Under the pieces are notes generated by a model, which was given only the letters and a program-made list of their open reading frames with translations, did no database searches and had not been told where the DNA came from. From contig NZ_JAXCLA010000003.1 in the NCBI RefSeq assembly GCF_034043675.1, positions 759,246 through 823,245 of the forward strand: DNA of 64,000 nucleotides. Direction: 5' to 3'. Positions 8,712-16,441 of the stretch are shown piece after piece (position 1 is the first letter of the stretch; each line of letters begins with the position of its first letter). The DNA is from KK5 sp034043675 (GTDB lineage: Bacteria; Pseudomonadota; Gammaproteobacteria; Burkholderiales; Burkholderiaceae_C). Both the position numbers and the translations under genes were made by a program.

Positions 8712-9107
8712 ATGAGCATGAGTGATCCTATCGCCGATATGCTGACCCGCATTCGCAACGCGCAAGCCGTTGAGAAGACCAGCGTCGTGATGCCTTCCAG
8801 CAAGCTGAAGGTCGCGATCGCCAAGGTCCTGAAGGATGAGGGCTATATCGACGGTTTCGCGGTCAAGGGCGAAGAAGCCCGTCCGGAACTCGAGATCTCG
8901 CTGAAGTACTACGCCGGCCGTCCGGTGATCGAGCGTATCGAGCGCGTCAGCCGTCCCGGCCTGCGCGTCTACAAGGGCCGCCACGACATTCCTCAGGTCA
9001 TGAATGGCCTGGGTGTGGCGATCGTCACCACGCCGCAAGGTGTGATGACCGACCGCAAGGCACGTCAAGCCGGTATCGGCGGCGAAGTGCTCTGCTACGT
9101 CGCCTAA
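8712..9107 (+). CDS. rpsH: 30S ribosomal protein S8
   Basis: S8 is a primary 16S rRNA binder and, in E. coli, the translational repressor of the spc operon. AGGAG lies nine bases before the ATG at 8712, giving MSMSDPIADMLTRIRNAQ (131 residues). The C-terminal GVMTDRKARQAGIGGEVLCYV block is intact. Whether it regulates rplE here is not shown. Confidence 0.97.
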   Translation: MSMSDPIADMLTRIRNAQAVEKTSVVMPSSKLKVAIAKVLKDEGYIDGFAVKGEEARPELEISLKYYAGRPVIERIERVSRPGLRVYKGRHDIPQVMNGLGVAIVTTPQGVMTDRKARQAGIGGEVLCYVA

Positions 9108-9126
9108 GCGCAAGGAGATCCAGACA

Positions 9127-9660
9127 ATGTCCCGCGTTGGAAAAATGCCGGTCGCCATCCCGCAAGGCGTGGATGTGACCGTGAACGCTGACACGATCAG
9201 CGTCAAGGGCTCGCTCGGCACGCTGGTGCGTCCGATCAACCCTCTCGTCTCGATCAAGAACGAAGCCGGCAAGCTGAACGTTGCCCCGGTTGACGCCACG
9301 GCCGCTGCCGATGCCATGTCCGGCACGACGCGCGCTCTGGTTGCCAACATGGTGACCGGTGTCAGCAAGGGCTTCGAGAAGAAGCTGAACCTGGTCGGCG
9401 TGGGCTTCCGTGCCCAAGCCGCCGGTTCCAAGCTGAACCTGCAGATCGGTTTCTCGCATCCGGTGGTCAAGGACATGCCGGCCGGTATCACGGTCGCTTG
9501 CGCCACGCCGACCGAGATTCTGATCAAGGGTGCTGATCGTCAAGTTGTTGGTCAGATCGCCGCCGAAGTGCGCGCCTTCCGTCCGCCCGAGCCGTACAAG
9601 GGCAAGGGCATCCGCTACGCGGACGAGAAGGTCACGATCAAAGAGACCAAGAAGAAGTAA
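9127..9660 (+). CDS. rplF: 50S ribosomal protein L6
   Basis: L6 lies near the factor-binding site of the large subunit. The 177-residue protein starts MSRVGKMPVAIPQGVDV and ends with the second-domain signature RPPEPYKGKGIRYADE. AAGGAG precedes the ATG. Spacing to rpsH (19 bases) and rplR (11 bases) is tight. Confidence 0.98.
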   Translation: MSRVGKMPVAIPQGVDVTVNADTISVKGSLGTLVRPINPLVSIKNEAGKLNVAPVDATAAADAMSGTTRALVANMVTGVSKGFEKKLNLVGVGFRAQAAGSKLNLQIGFSHPVVKDMPAGITVACATPTEILIKGADRQVVGQIAAEVRAFRPPEPYKGKGIRYADEKVTIKETKKK

Positions 9661-9671
9661 GGAGCAGCGCA

Positions 9672-10037
9672 ATGTTGACCAAGAAAGAACAGCGCATCCG
9701 TCGTTCGCGTCAGACCCGCGCCCGGATTGCCATCCAGCGCGTCGCACGCCTGACGGTGTTCCGCTCCAACCTGCACATCTACGCCAGCGTCATTTCCGAC
9801 TGCGGCACCAAGGTGCTGGCCAGCGCGTCGACGGCCGAGAAGGAAGTCCGCGCCGAACTCGGTGGTTCCGGCAAGGGCGGCAACGTCGCTGCTGCGACCC
9901 TGATCGGCAAGCGCATCGCCGCCAAGGCCAAGGCCGCTGGCGTCGAGAAGGTTGCATTCGACCGTGCTGGCTTCGCCTACCACGGCCGCGTCAAGGCCCT
10001 GGCCGAAGCAGCCCGCGAAGCCGGCCTGCAGTTCTGA
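9672..10037 (+). CDS. rplR: 50S ribosomal protein L18
   Basis: L18 attaches 5S rRNA to the large subunit together with L5. The 121 residues begin MLTKKEQRIRRSRQTRARI and contain FRSNLHIYASVI and the closing FDRAGFAYHGRVKALAEAAR, all diagnostic. AAGGAG lies upstream. Confidence 0.97.
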   Translation: MLTKKEQRIRRSRQTRARIAIQRVARLTVFRSNLHIYASVISDCGTKVLASASTAEKEVRAELGGSGKGGNVAAATLIGKRIAAKAKAAGVEKVAFDRAGFAYHGRVKALAEAAREAGLQF

Positions 10038-10056
10038 CGCATAAAGGAATACTGAA

Positions 10057-10575
10057 ATGGCAAAGTTTCAACCCCGCGCGCAGACCGAAGGCAACGACGA
10101 CGGCCTGAAGGAAAAGATGATCGCGGTCAACCGCGTCACCAAGGTGGTCAAGGGCGGCCGTACGCTGTCCTTCGCCGCTCTGACGGTGGTCGGCGATGGC
10201 GATGGCCGCATCGGCATGGGCAAGGGCAAGGCGAAGGAAGTTCCGGTCGCCGTGCAGAAGGCCATGGAATCGGCTCGCCGCAACATGGTCAAGGTCAGCC
10301 TGCGTAACGGCACGATCCATCACAACGTGGTGGGCGAGCACGGCGCTTCGCACGTCATCATGGCTCCGGCACCCGCCGGTACCGGCGTCATCGCCGGCGG
10401 CCCGATGCGCGCTGTCTTCGAAGTGATGGGCGTGACCGACATCGTGACCAAGAGCCACGGTTCGACCAACCCGTACAACATGGTTCGCGCCACGCTGAAT
10501 GGCCTGAAGCGCGCAACCACGGCTTCGGAAGTCGCTGCCAAGCGCGGCAAGTCGGTCGAAGACATCCTCGGCTGA
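10057..10575 (+). CDS. rpsE: 30S ribosomal protein S5
   Basis: S5 contributes to decoding accuracy and to the mRNA entry helicase. The 172 residues carry the double-stranded-RNA-binding N-domain (EKMIAVNRVTKVVKGGRTL) and the C-domain GASHVIMAPAPAGTGVIAGG. Start spacing from AAAGGAA is normal. No spectinomycin-type change was assessed. Confidence 0.98.
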   Translation: MAKFQPRAQTEGNDDGLKEKMIAVNRVTKVVKGGRTLSFAALTVVGDGDGRIGMGKGKAKEVPVAVQKAMESARRNMVKVSLRNGTIHHNVVGEHGASHVIMAPAPAGTGVIAGGPMRAVFEVMGVTDIVTKSHGSTNPYNMVRATLNGLKRATTASEVAAKRGKSVEDILG

Positions 10576-10597
10576 TCGGCCCACTGGAGAGACGAAC

Positions 10598-10780
10598 ATG
10601 TCTGAAAAGAAAACCGTTACGGTCAAGCTGGTTCGCAGCCCGATCGGCACCCGTGCCTCGCACCGTGCCACCGTGGTCGGCCTGGGCCTGCGCAAGCTGA
10701 ACAGCACGAGCACGCTGGAAGACACGCCGGCAGTGCGCGGCATGATCAACAAGATCGCCTACCTCGTCCAGGTGCTGTAA
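10598..10780 (+). CDS. rpmD: 50S ribosomal protein L30
   Basis: L30 is a 60-residue peripheral large-subunit protein. The sequence VKLVRSPIGTRASHRATVVG and the HxL-type core are typical. It lies 22 bases after rpsE and 25 before rplO, the standard order. Confidence 0.96.
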   Translation: MSEKKTVTVKLVRSPIGTRASHRATVVGLGLRKLNSTSTLEDTPAVRGMINKIAYLVQVL

Positions 10781-10805
10781 GCGCCTGACGAACGAAGGAC
10801 ACAAG

Positions 10806-11243
10806 ATGCAACTCAACACCATCAAGCCCGCAGCGGGCGCCAAGCACGCCAAGCGTCGTGTCGGCCGCGGCATCGGCTCCGGTCTGGGCAAGACGGCTGG
10901 CCGTGGTCACAAGGGTCAGAAGTCGCGCGCCGGTGGCTACCACAAGGTCGGCTTCGAAGGCGGTCAGATGCCGCTGCAGCGTCGCCTGCCCAAGCGTGGC
11001 TTCAAGTCTCAGTCGCTGAAGTTCAACGCCGAGATCAACCTGTCGGACCTGCAAGCGCTGGCCGGCGAAGAGATCGACGTGCTGACGCTGAAGGCAACCG
11101 GTCTGGTGCCGGAACTGGCCAAGTCCGTCAAGGTCATCCTGTCGGGCTCGATCAGCCGCAAGGTCACGCTGAAGGGCGTGGTCGCAACGAAGGGTGCCAA
11201 GGCAGCCATCGAAGCGGCCGGCGGCTCGGTCGTCGAAGCCTAA
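10806..11243 (+). CDS. rplO: 50S ribosomal protein L15
   Basis: L15 is a late-assembly large-subunit protein with a glycine/arginine-rich N-terminus (KRRVGRGIGSGLGKTAGRGH) and a globular C-domain. The length of 145 residues is normal, and GAAGGA precedes the ATG. secY follows after 19 bases. Confidence 0.97.
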   Translation: MQLNTIKPAAGAKHAKRRVGRGIGSGLGKTAGRGHKGQKSRAGGYHKVGFEGGQMPLQRRLPKRGFKSQSLKFNAEINLSDLQALAGEEIDVLTLKATGLVPELAKSVKVILSGSISRKVTLKGVVATKGAKAAIEAAGGSVVEA

Positions 11244-11262
11244 GCAGCCAGGAACAGGGCAA

Positions 11263-12573
11263 GTGGCTACCAACGCAAACCAACTGGCGAAGAGCGGCAA
11301 GTTCGGCGACCTGCGTCGTCGTCTTGTGTTCCTGCTGCTGGCTTTGGTCGTGTACCGCATCGGGGCGCATATCCCGGTGCCTGGTATCGACCCGGCCCAG
11401 CTGCAGCAGTTCTTCAAGCGGCAGGAAGGTGGCATTCTCAGCCTGTTCAATATGTTCTCGGGCGGTGCGCTGTCGCGCTTTACCGTCTTCGCGCTGGGCA
11501 TCACGCCCTACATCTCGGCTTCCATCGTCATGCAGTTGATGGCGTATGTGGTGCCGAGCCTGGAAGCGCTGAAGAAGGAAGGCGAGGCGGGTCGCCGCAA
11601 GATCACGCAGTACACGCGCTATGGCACGCTGGGCCTGGCGATCTTCCAGAGCCTGAGCATCGCGCTCGCGCTGGAAAGCTCGCCCGGTCTGGTGATCTCG
11701 CCCGGCTTCGGCTTCCGCCTGACGGCGGTGTCCAGCCTGGTCGCCGGCACGATGTTCCTGATGTGGCTCGGCGAGCAGATCACCGAGCGTGGCCTGGGTA
11801 ACGGGATCTCGATCCTGATCTTCGGCGGTATCGCCGCAGGTCTGCCTGGTGCGATCGGTGGCTTGCTGGGTCTGGTGCAGACCGGTTCGATGGGCGTGGT
11901 TTCGCTGCTCTTCGTGCTGGCCCTGATCGCCGCGGTGACCTACCTGGTCGTGTTCGTCGAACGCGGCCAGCGCAAGATCCTGGTGAACTACGCCAAGCGT
12001 CAGGTCGGCAACAAGGTTTACGGTGGCCAGTCGTCGCACCTGCCCCTGAAGCTGAACATGTCGGGCGTGATCCCGCCGATCTTCGCGTCGTCGATCATCC
12101 TGCTGCCGACCACGGTCGTGAGCTGGTTCGCCACGGGCGACAGCCTGCGCTGGTTGAAGGACATCGCGGACATGCTGCGTCCGGGTCAGCCGATCTACGT
12201 GCTGCTCTACGCTGCTGCCATCGTGTTCTTCTGCTTCTTCTACACGGCGCTCGTGTTCAACAGCCGCGAGACCGCCGATAACCTGAAGAAGAGTGGCGCG
12301 TTCATTCCGGGTATCCGCCCGGGTGACCAGACTGCGAAGCATATTGACAAGATCCTGTCGCGGCTGACTCTGGTCGGTGCTGTCTACATCACGGGCGTGT
12401 GCTTGTTGCCCGAGTTCCTGAACCTGAAGTTCAACGTGCCGTTCTATTTCGGCGGTACGTCCCTGTTGATCATCGTCGTCGTGACGATGGACTTCTGGGC
12501 CCAGGTGCAGTCCTATGTGATGAGTCAGCAGTACGAGTCGCTGCTGAAGAAGGCAAATTTCAAGGCCAGCTGA
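11263..12573 (+). CDS. secY: Preprotein translocase channel SecY
   Basis: SecY is the inner-membrane channel through which SecA and ribosomes export unfolded proteins. I chose GTG at 11263 (VATNANQLAKSGKFGDLRRR), with CAGGAAC upstream, giving 436 residues. The longer open frame would run back into rplO. Ten hydrophobic segments are visible, along with the cytoplasmic loop GERGLGNGISI and the family motif SGVIPPIFASSII. It sits in its conserved place between rplO and infA. Confidence 0.97.
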   Translation: MATNANQLAKSGKFGDLRRRLVFLLLALVVYRIGAHIPVPGIDPAQLQQFFKRQEGGILSLFNMFSGGALSRFTVFALGITPYISASIVMQLMAYVVPSLEALKKEGEAGRRKITQYTRYGTLGLAIFQSLSIALALESSPGLVISPGFGFRLTAVSSLVAGTMFLMWLGEQITERGLGNGISILIFGGIAAGLPGAIGGLLGLVQTGSMGVVSLLFVLALIAAVTYLVVFVERGQRKILVNYAKRQVGNKVYGGQSSHLPLKLNMSGVIPPIFASSIILLPTTVVSWFATGDSLRWLKDIADMLRPGQPIYVLLYAAAIVFFCFFYTALVFNSRETADNLKKSGAFIPGIRPGDQTAKHIDKILSRLTLVGAVYITGVCLLPEFLNLKFNVPFYFGGTSLLIIVVVTMDFWAQVQSYVMSQQYESLLKKANFKAS

Positions 12574-12625
12574 GGCTGAACCTTTAGTCAACAACCAAGT
12601 TCCAACTCAATACAGAAACGAAGGC

Positions 12626-12844
12626 ATGGCGAAAGACGACGTCATTCAGATGCAGGGTGAGATTCTCGAGAATCTTCCCAATGCGACGTTTCGTGTGAAG
12701 TTGGAGAACGGGCACGTGGTTCTCGGTCACATCTCCGGAAAGATGCGGATGCACTACATCCGCATCCTCCCCGGCGACAAGGTGACCGTGGAACTGACCC
12801 CGTACGATTTGAGTCGTGCTCGCATCGTGTTCCGGGCGAAGTGA
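12626..12844 (+). CDS. infA: Translation initiation factor IF-1
   Basis: IF-1 is a 72-residue OB-fold protein that occupies the A site during initiation. MAKDDVIQMQGEILENLPNA and the GKMRMHYIRILPGD motif are diagnostic. Beta- and gammaproteobacteria can carry more than one infA. This copy sits between secY and rpmJ, as in many bacteria that keep it in the ribosomal cluster. Confidence 0.96.
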   Translation: MAKDDVIQMQGEILENLPNATFRVKLENGHVVLGHISGKMRMHYIRILPGDKVTVELTPYDLSRARIVFRAK

Positions 12845-12906
12845 GCTTTTTACACACCCCGGTAACGCGCAAGTTGAGCGCATAAGAGTAGGTCAAGGAG
12901 CAGGCA

Positions 12907-13020
12907 ATGAAAGTTTCGGCATCCGTCAAGGCAATGTGCCGCAATTGCAAAGTCATCCGTCGCAAGGGCGTGGTGCGCGTGATCTGTACGGATCCCCGCC
13001 ACAAGCAGCGCCAAGGCTGA
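12907..13020 (+). CDS. rpmJ: 50S ribosomal protein L36 (zinc-ribbon type)
   Basis: This is a 37-residue gene: ATG at 12907, TGA ending at 13020. It starts MKVSASVKAMCRNCKVIRRK and has the zinc-binding set Cys11, Cys14, Cys27 and His32, so it is the C+ form that needs zinc. AAGGAG lies upstream. Its position between infA and rpsM is the conserved one, which supports a gene this short. Confidence 0.96.
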   Translation: MKVSASVKAMCRNCKVIRRKGVVRVICTDPRHKQRQG

Positions 13021-13054
13021 TAGCTGCACGACACGAGCGAATTAGAGGACGCAC

Positions 13055-13420
13055 ATGGCACGTATTGCTGGTATCAACATTCCGCCGCAAAAGCACACTG
13101 AGATCGGTCTGACGTCGATCTACGGCATTGGCCGTACGACCGCGCAGAAGATCTGCACCACTTGCGGCATCCCGTTCGACAAGAAGGTCAAGGACCTCAC
13201 CGATTCCGATCTGGAAAAGATCCGTGAAGAAGTGGGCCGCATGACGATCGAAGGCGATCTGCGCCGCGAAATGTCGATCAACATCAAGCGACTGATGGAC
13301 CTGGGCTGCTACCGCGGCTTCCGTCATCGCCGTGGCCTGCCGATGCGCGGCCAGCGCACCCGCACGAACGCCCGTACCCGCAAGGGTCCGCGTAAGTCGG
13401 CTGCGACCGGCAAGAAGTGA
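13055..13420 (+). CDS. rpsM: 30S ribosomal protein S13
   Basis: S13 bridges the 30S head to the 50S and contacts the P-site tRNA. The 121 residues start MARIAGINIPPQKHTEIGLT and end with the arginine-rich tail GQRTRTNARTRKGPRK. AGAGGA precedes the ATG. It heads the alpha-operon genes rpsM-rpsK-rpsD-rpoA-rplQ. Confidence 0.98.
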   Translation: MARIAGINIPPQKHTEIGLTSIYGIGRTTAQKICTTCGIPFDKKVKDLTDSDLEKIREEVGRMTIEGDLRREMSINIKRLMDLGCYRGFRHRRGLPMRGQRTRTNARTRKGPRKSAATGKK

Positions 13421-13446
13421 TCTGCGGCAAGCACTGAAAGACAAAC

Positions 13447-13851
13447 ATGGCAAAAGCACCTAACAACTCTGCTGCCCAGCGCGTCCGCAAGAAGGTTCGC
13501 AAGAACGTCGCCGACGGTATCGCTCACGTGCACGCATCGTTCAACAACACGATCATCACGATCACTGACCGTCAAGGCGGCGCCCTCTCCTGGGCTTCGT
13601 CGGGCGGCCAGGGCTTCAAGGGCTCGCGCAAGTCCACGCCTTTCGCTGCACAGGTTGCCGCTGAAGTCGCCGGTCGCGCCGCTCAAGAGCAGGGCATCAA
13701 GAACCTGGACGTCAAGATCAAGGGCCCGGGCCCGGGTCGCGAGTCTTCGGTCCGTGCACTGGCTGCCCTGGGCATCCGGATCAACTCGATCTCCGACGTG
13801 ACGCCGGTGCCGCACAACGGCTGCCGCCCGCAAAAGCGTCGCCGCATCTAA
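13447..13851 (+). CDS. rpsK: 30S ribosomal protein S11
   Basis: S11 lies on the platform near the mRNA exit. The 134-residue product includes HVHASFNNTIITITDRQG and the C-terminal TPVPHNGCRPQKRRRI, the family endings. It is followed by a terminator-like hairpin and 200 bases before rpsD, a wider gap than usual. Confidence 0.98.
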   Translation: MAKAPNNSAAQRVRKKVRKNVADGIAHVHASFNNTIITITDRQGGALSWASSGGQGFKGSRKSTPFAAQVAAEVAGRAAQEQGIKNLDVKIKGPGPGRESSVRALAALGIRINSISDVTPVPHNGCRPQKRRRI

Positions 13852-13892
13852 ATTTCGATTTAGTGCAATAATCGCGGATTCAATTTCCGTAA

Positions 13893-13925
13893 GCCGGCTG
13901 GCGCGCAAGTGCCAGCCGGCCGTTT
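13893..13925 (+). terminator. Hairpin (terminator or attenuator) between rpsK and rpsD
   Basis: A perfect 10-base stem, GCCGGCTGGC (13893-13902) and GCCAGCCGGC (13911-13920), with an 8-base loop, is followed by CGTTTTGC. It lies in a 201-base gap inside the alpha-type operon. It may terminate or attenuate the upstream transcript, but the T-run is short. The rest of the gap shows no gene. Confidence 0.6.
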
Positions 13926-14052
13926 TGCTGAACCGATGCAAGTAGTTGCCCGGTTTCAATAAGCCCACCGTCTGAGCCCCGATAACAACATCGGCCAGAC
14001 TCGCGCGGGATCCTCCCTGGGACCTGCGTCAGATTGATGAAGGACACGCAAA

Positions 14053-14676
14053 GTGGCACGTTACCTCGGCCCGAAGGCCAAACTTTCCCGCCGTGAAGGC
14101 ACCGACCTGTTCCTGAAGAGCGCCCGCCGTTCGATCAGCGACAAAGCCAAGTTCGACTCCAAGCCTGGCCAGCACGGCCGCACCTCCGGCCAGCGCACGT
14201 CCGACTTCGGTCTGCAGCTGCGCGAGAAGCAGAAGGTCAAGCGCATGTACGGCGTGCTGGAGCGTCAGTTCCGCCGCTACTTCGCCGAAGCCGAGCGCCG
14301 CAAGGGCTCGACCGGCGCCAACCTGCTGACCCTGCTGGAAAGCCGCCTGGACAACGTCGTCTACCGCATGGGCTTCGGTTCGACCCGTGCCGAAGCGCGC
14401 CAGCTGGTCTCGCACAAGGGCATCACGGTCAACGGCGAAGTCGTGAACATCGCCTCGTACCTGGTCAAGGCCGGTGACACCGTCGCCGTGCGCGAAAAGG
14501 CCAAGAAGCAGCTGCGCATCATCGACGCGTTCAAGCTGGCCGAGTCCATTGGCCTGCCGGGCTGGGTGCAGGTCGACGGCACGAAGCTGGAAGGTGTCTT
14601 CAAGAAGGCCCCGGACCGCGATGAGTTCGGCGCCGAGATCAACGAATCGCTGATCGTCGAGTTGTACTCGCGTTAA
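14053..14676 (+). CDS. rpsD: 30S ribosomal protein S4
   Basis: S4 nucleates 30S assembly and, in E. coli, represses the alpha operon. Start is GTG at 14053, with AAGGACACG upstream, giving MARYLGPKAKLSRREGTDLF. The S4 RNA-binding domain (LDNVVYRMGFGSTRAEARQL) is present and the length of 207 residues is usual. The 376-residue-scale leader region upstream was not tested for S4 binding. Confidence 0.97.
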   Translation: MARYLGPKAKLSRREGTDLFLKSARRSISDKAKFDSKPGQHGRTSGQRTSDFGLQLREKQKVKRMYGVLERQFRRYFAEAERRKGSTGANLLTLLESRLDNVVYRMGFGSTRAEARQLVSHKGITVNGEVVNIASYLVKAGDTVAVREKAKKQLRIIDAFKLAESIGLPGWVQVDGTKLEGVFKKAPDRDEFGAEINESLIVELYSR

Positions 14677-14812
14677 TCGTTTCGCTGCTGCCGGCGGTGC
14701 CCTTGCGGGCTTCGTCGGCTTTCCCTCGTCTGGGCTGCGCCAGTACGGCCGGTCCGGACTGGTCCTCAGCCTTATCGGTGTAACGAACCGAGGGTATTGA
14801 AAGAAAGACCTC

Positions 14813-15802
14813 ATGCAAACAAACCTGCTCAAACCCAAATCCATCAATGTGGAGCCTCTGGGCGGTCATCGCGCCAAGGTGACGCTGGAGCCGTTCGAAC
14901 GCGGTTATGGCCACACGCTGGGCAATGCCCTGCGCCGTGTGCTGCTGAGCTCGATGGTGGGTTATGCGCCGACCGAAGTGACGATTGCCGGCGTGCTGCA
15001 CGAGTACTCCGCCATCGACGGCGTGCAGGAAGACGTGGTTCACATCATGCTGAACCTCAAGGGCGTGGTTTTCCGCCTGCACAACCGCGATGAAGTGACC
15101 CTGGTCCTGCGCAAGGAAGGCGAAGGCCCCGTCACCGCCGCCGACATCCAGACCCCGCACGACGTCGAGATCATCAACCCGGATCACGTCATCGCCCACC
15201 TGTCGCAAGGCGGCAAGCTGGACATGCAGATCAAGGTCGAGAAGGGCCGCGGCTACGTCCCCGGCACGATGCGCCGCTTCGGCGACGAGCCGACGAAGTC
15301 CATCGGCCGCATCGTCCTCGATGCCTCGTTCTCCCCGGTCAAGCGCGTCAGCTACGCCGTCGAGAACGCCCGCGTCGAGCAGCGTACCGATCTGGACAAG
15401 CTGGTGATGGAGATCGAGACCAACGGCGCCATCTCGCCCGAGGAAGCGATCCGCGCTTCGGCCAAGATCCTGGTCGAGCAACTCGCCGTCTTCGCACAGC
15501 TGCAGGGCACCGACCTGGTCGACGCCTTCGACCAGCCGGCCCAGCGTTCCAGCAGCTTCGATCCGATCCTGCTGCGTCCGGTCGACGAGCTCGAGCTGAC
15601 CGTGCGTTCGGCCAACTGCCTGAAGGCCGAAAACATCTACTACATCGGCGACCTGATCCAGCGTACCGAGACCGAGCTGCTGAAGACCCCGAACCTGGGT
15701 CGCAAGTCGCTCAACGAGATCAAGGAAGTCCTCGCTTCGCGTGGCCTGACCCTGGGTGCTCGTCTCGAGAACTGGCCGCCCCAAGGTCTCGACAAGCGTT
15801 AA
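14813..15802 (+). CDS. rpoA: RNA polymerase alpha subunit
   Basis: Alpha nucleates RNA polymerase assembly through its N-domain and contacts activators and UP elements through its C-domain. The 329-residue protein shows FERGYGHTLGNALRRVLLSS in the N-domain. In the C-domain it has RSANCLKAENIYYIGDL and LKTPNLGRKSLNEIKEVL, the DNA-binding helix-hairpin region. It lies in the standard place between rpsD and rplQ, 136 bases after rpsD. Confidence 0.98.
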   Translation: MQTNLLKPKSINVEPLGGHRAKVTLEPFERGYGHTLGNALRRVLLSSMVGYAPTEVTIAGVLHEYSAIDGVQEDVVHIMLNLKGVVFRLHNRDEVTLVLRKEGEGPVTAADIQTPHDVEIINPDHVIAHLSQGGKLDMQIKVEKGRGYVPGTMRRFGDEPTKSIGRIVLDASFSPVKRVSYAVENARVEQRTDLDKLVMEIETNGAISPEEAIRASAKILVEQLAVFAQLQGTDLVDAFDQPAQRSSSFDPILLRPVDELELTVRSANCLKAENIYYIGDLIQRTETELLKTPNLGRKSLNEIKEVLASRGLTLGARLENWPPQGLDKR

Positions 15803-15901
15803 TCGATTTTTGAAAGTGGGTGAGCCTCTCCGAGGCCACCCGGTGCACCCGGGCAGTACCTGATACGGCTGCTGGGATTAATCTGGAAAGGAACAAGCAC
15901 C

Positions 15902-16294
15902 ATGCGTCACCGTAACGGCCTCCGTAAGCTGAACCGTACTTCTGAACACCGCAAGGCGATGCTGCGCAATATGTGCAACTCGCTGCTGCAGCACGAAGCC
16001 ATCAAGACCACCCTGCCCAAGGCCAAGGAACTGCGCCGCGTCGTCGAGCCGCTGATCACCCTGGCCAAGGAGCCGACCGTCGCCAACCGTCGCCTGGCTT
16101 TCGACCGCCTGCGTGACCGCGACATGGTCGTCAAGCTGTTCGACGTGCTGGGCCCGCGCTTCAAGGCGCGCCCGGGCGGCTACACCCGCATCCTGAAGAT
16201 GGGCTTCCGTGTTGGCGACAACGCGCCGATGGCCTATGTCGAGCTGGTCGAGCGCACCGAAGCCGACGCCTCGGCTGAAGCCGCCGCCGAATAA
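15902..16294 (+). CDS. rplQ: 50S ribosomal protein L17
   Basis: L17 is a peripheral large-subunit protein. The 130 residues start MRHRNGLRKLNRTSEHRKAM and contain GGYTRILKMGFRVGDNAPMA, the family core. AAAGGAA precedes the ATG. It closes the ribosomal cluster, and a strong terminator follows 27 bases after the stop. Confidence 0.97.
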   Translation: MRHRNGLRKLNRTSEHRKAMLRNMCNSLLQHEAIKTTLPKAKELRRVVEPLITLAKEPTVANRRLAFDRLRDRDMVVKLFDVLGPRFKARPGGYTRILKMGFRVGDNAPMAYVELVERTEADASAEAAAE

Positions 16295-16320
16295 GCGCAT
16301 CTCGCTTCCGCGACCCGAAA

Positions 16321-16345
16321 GGCCAGCCTCCGTGCTGGCCTTTTT
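16321..16345 (+). terminator. Rho-independent terminator of the alpha-type operon
   Basis: GGCCAGC (16321-16327) and GCTGGCC (16334-16340) form a perfect stem with a six-base loop, followed directly by TTTTT. It ends the rpsM-rplQ transcription unit. Confidence 0.88.
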
Positions 16346-16441
16346 CATGCCCGTGCGCCTGGCAAAACCTTGGCAATACGGCGCGGCGCGAATCGGCATA
16401 AGCTGCCGGCCTCCCCGCAGACATTCCTCTTCCTGCAGACC

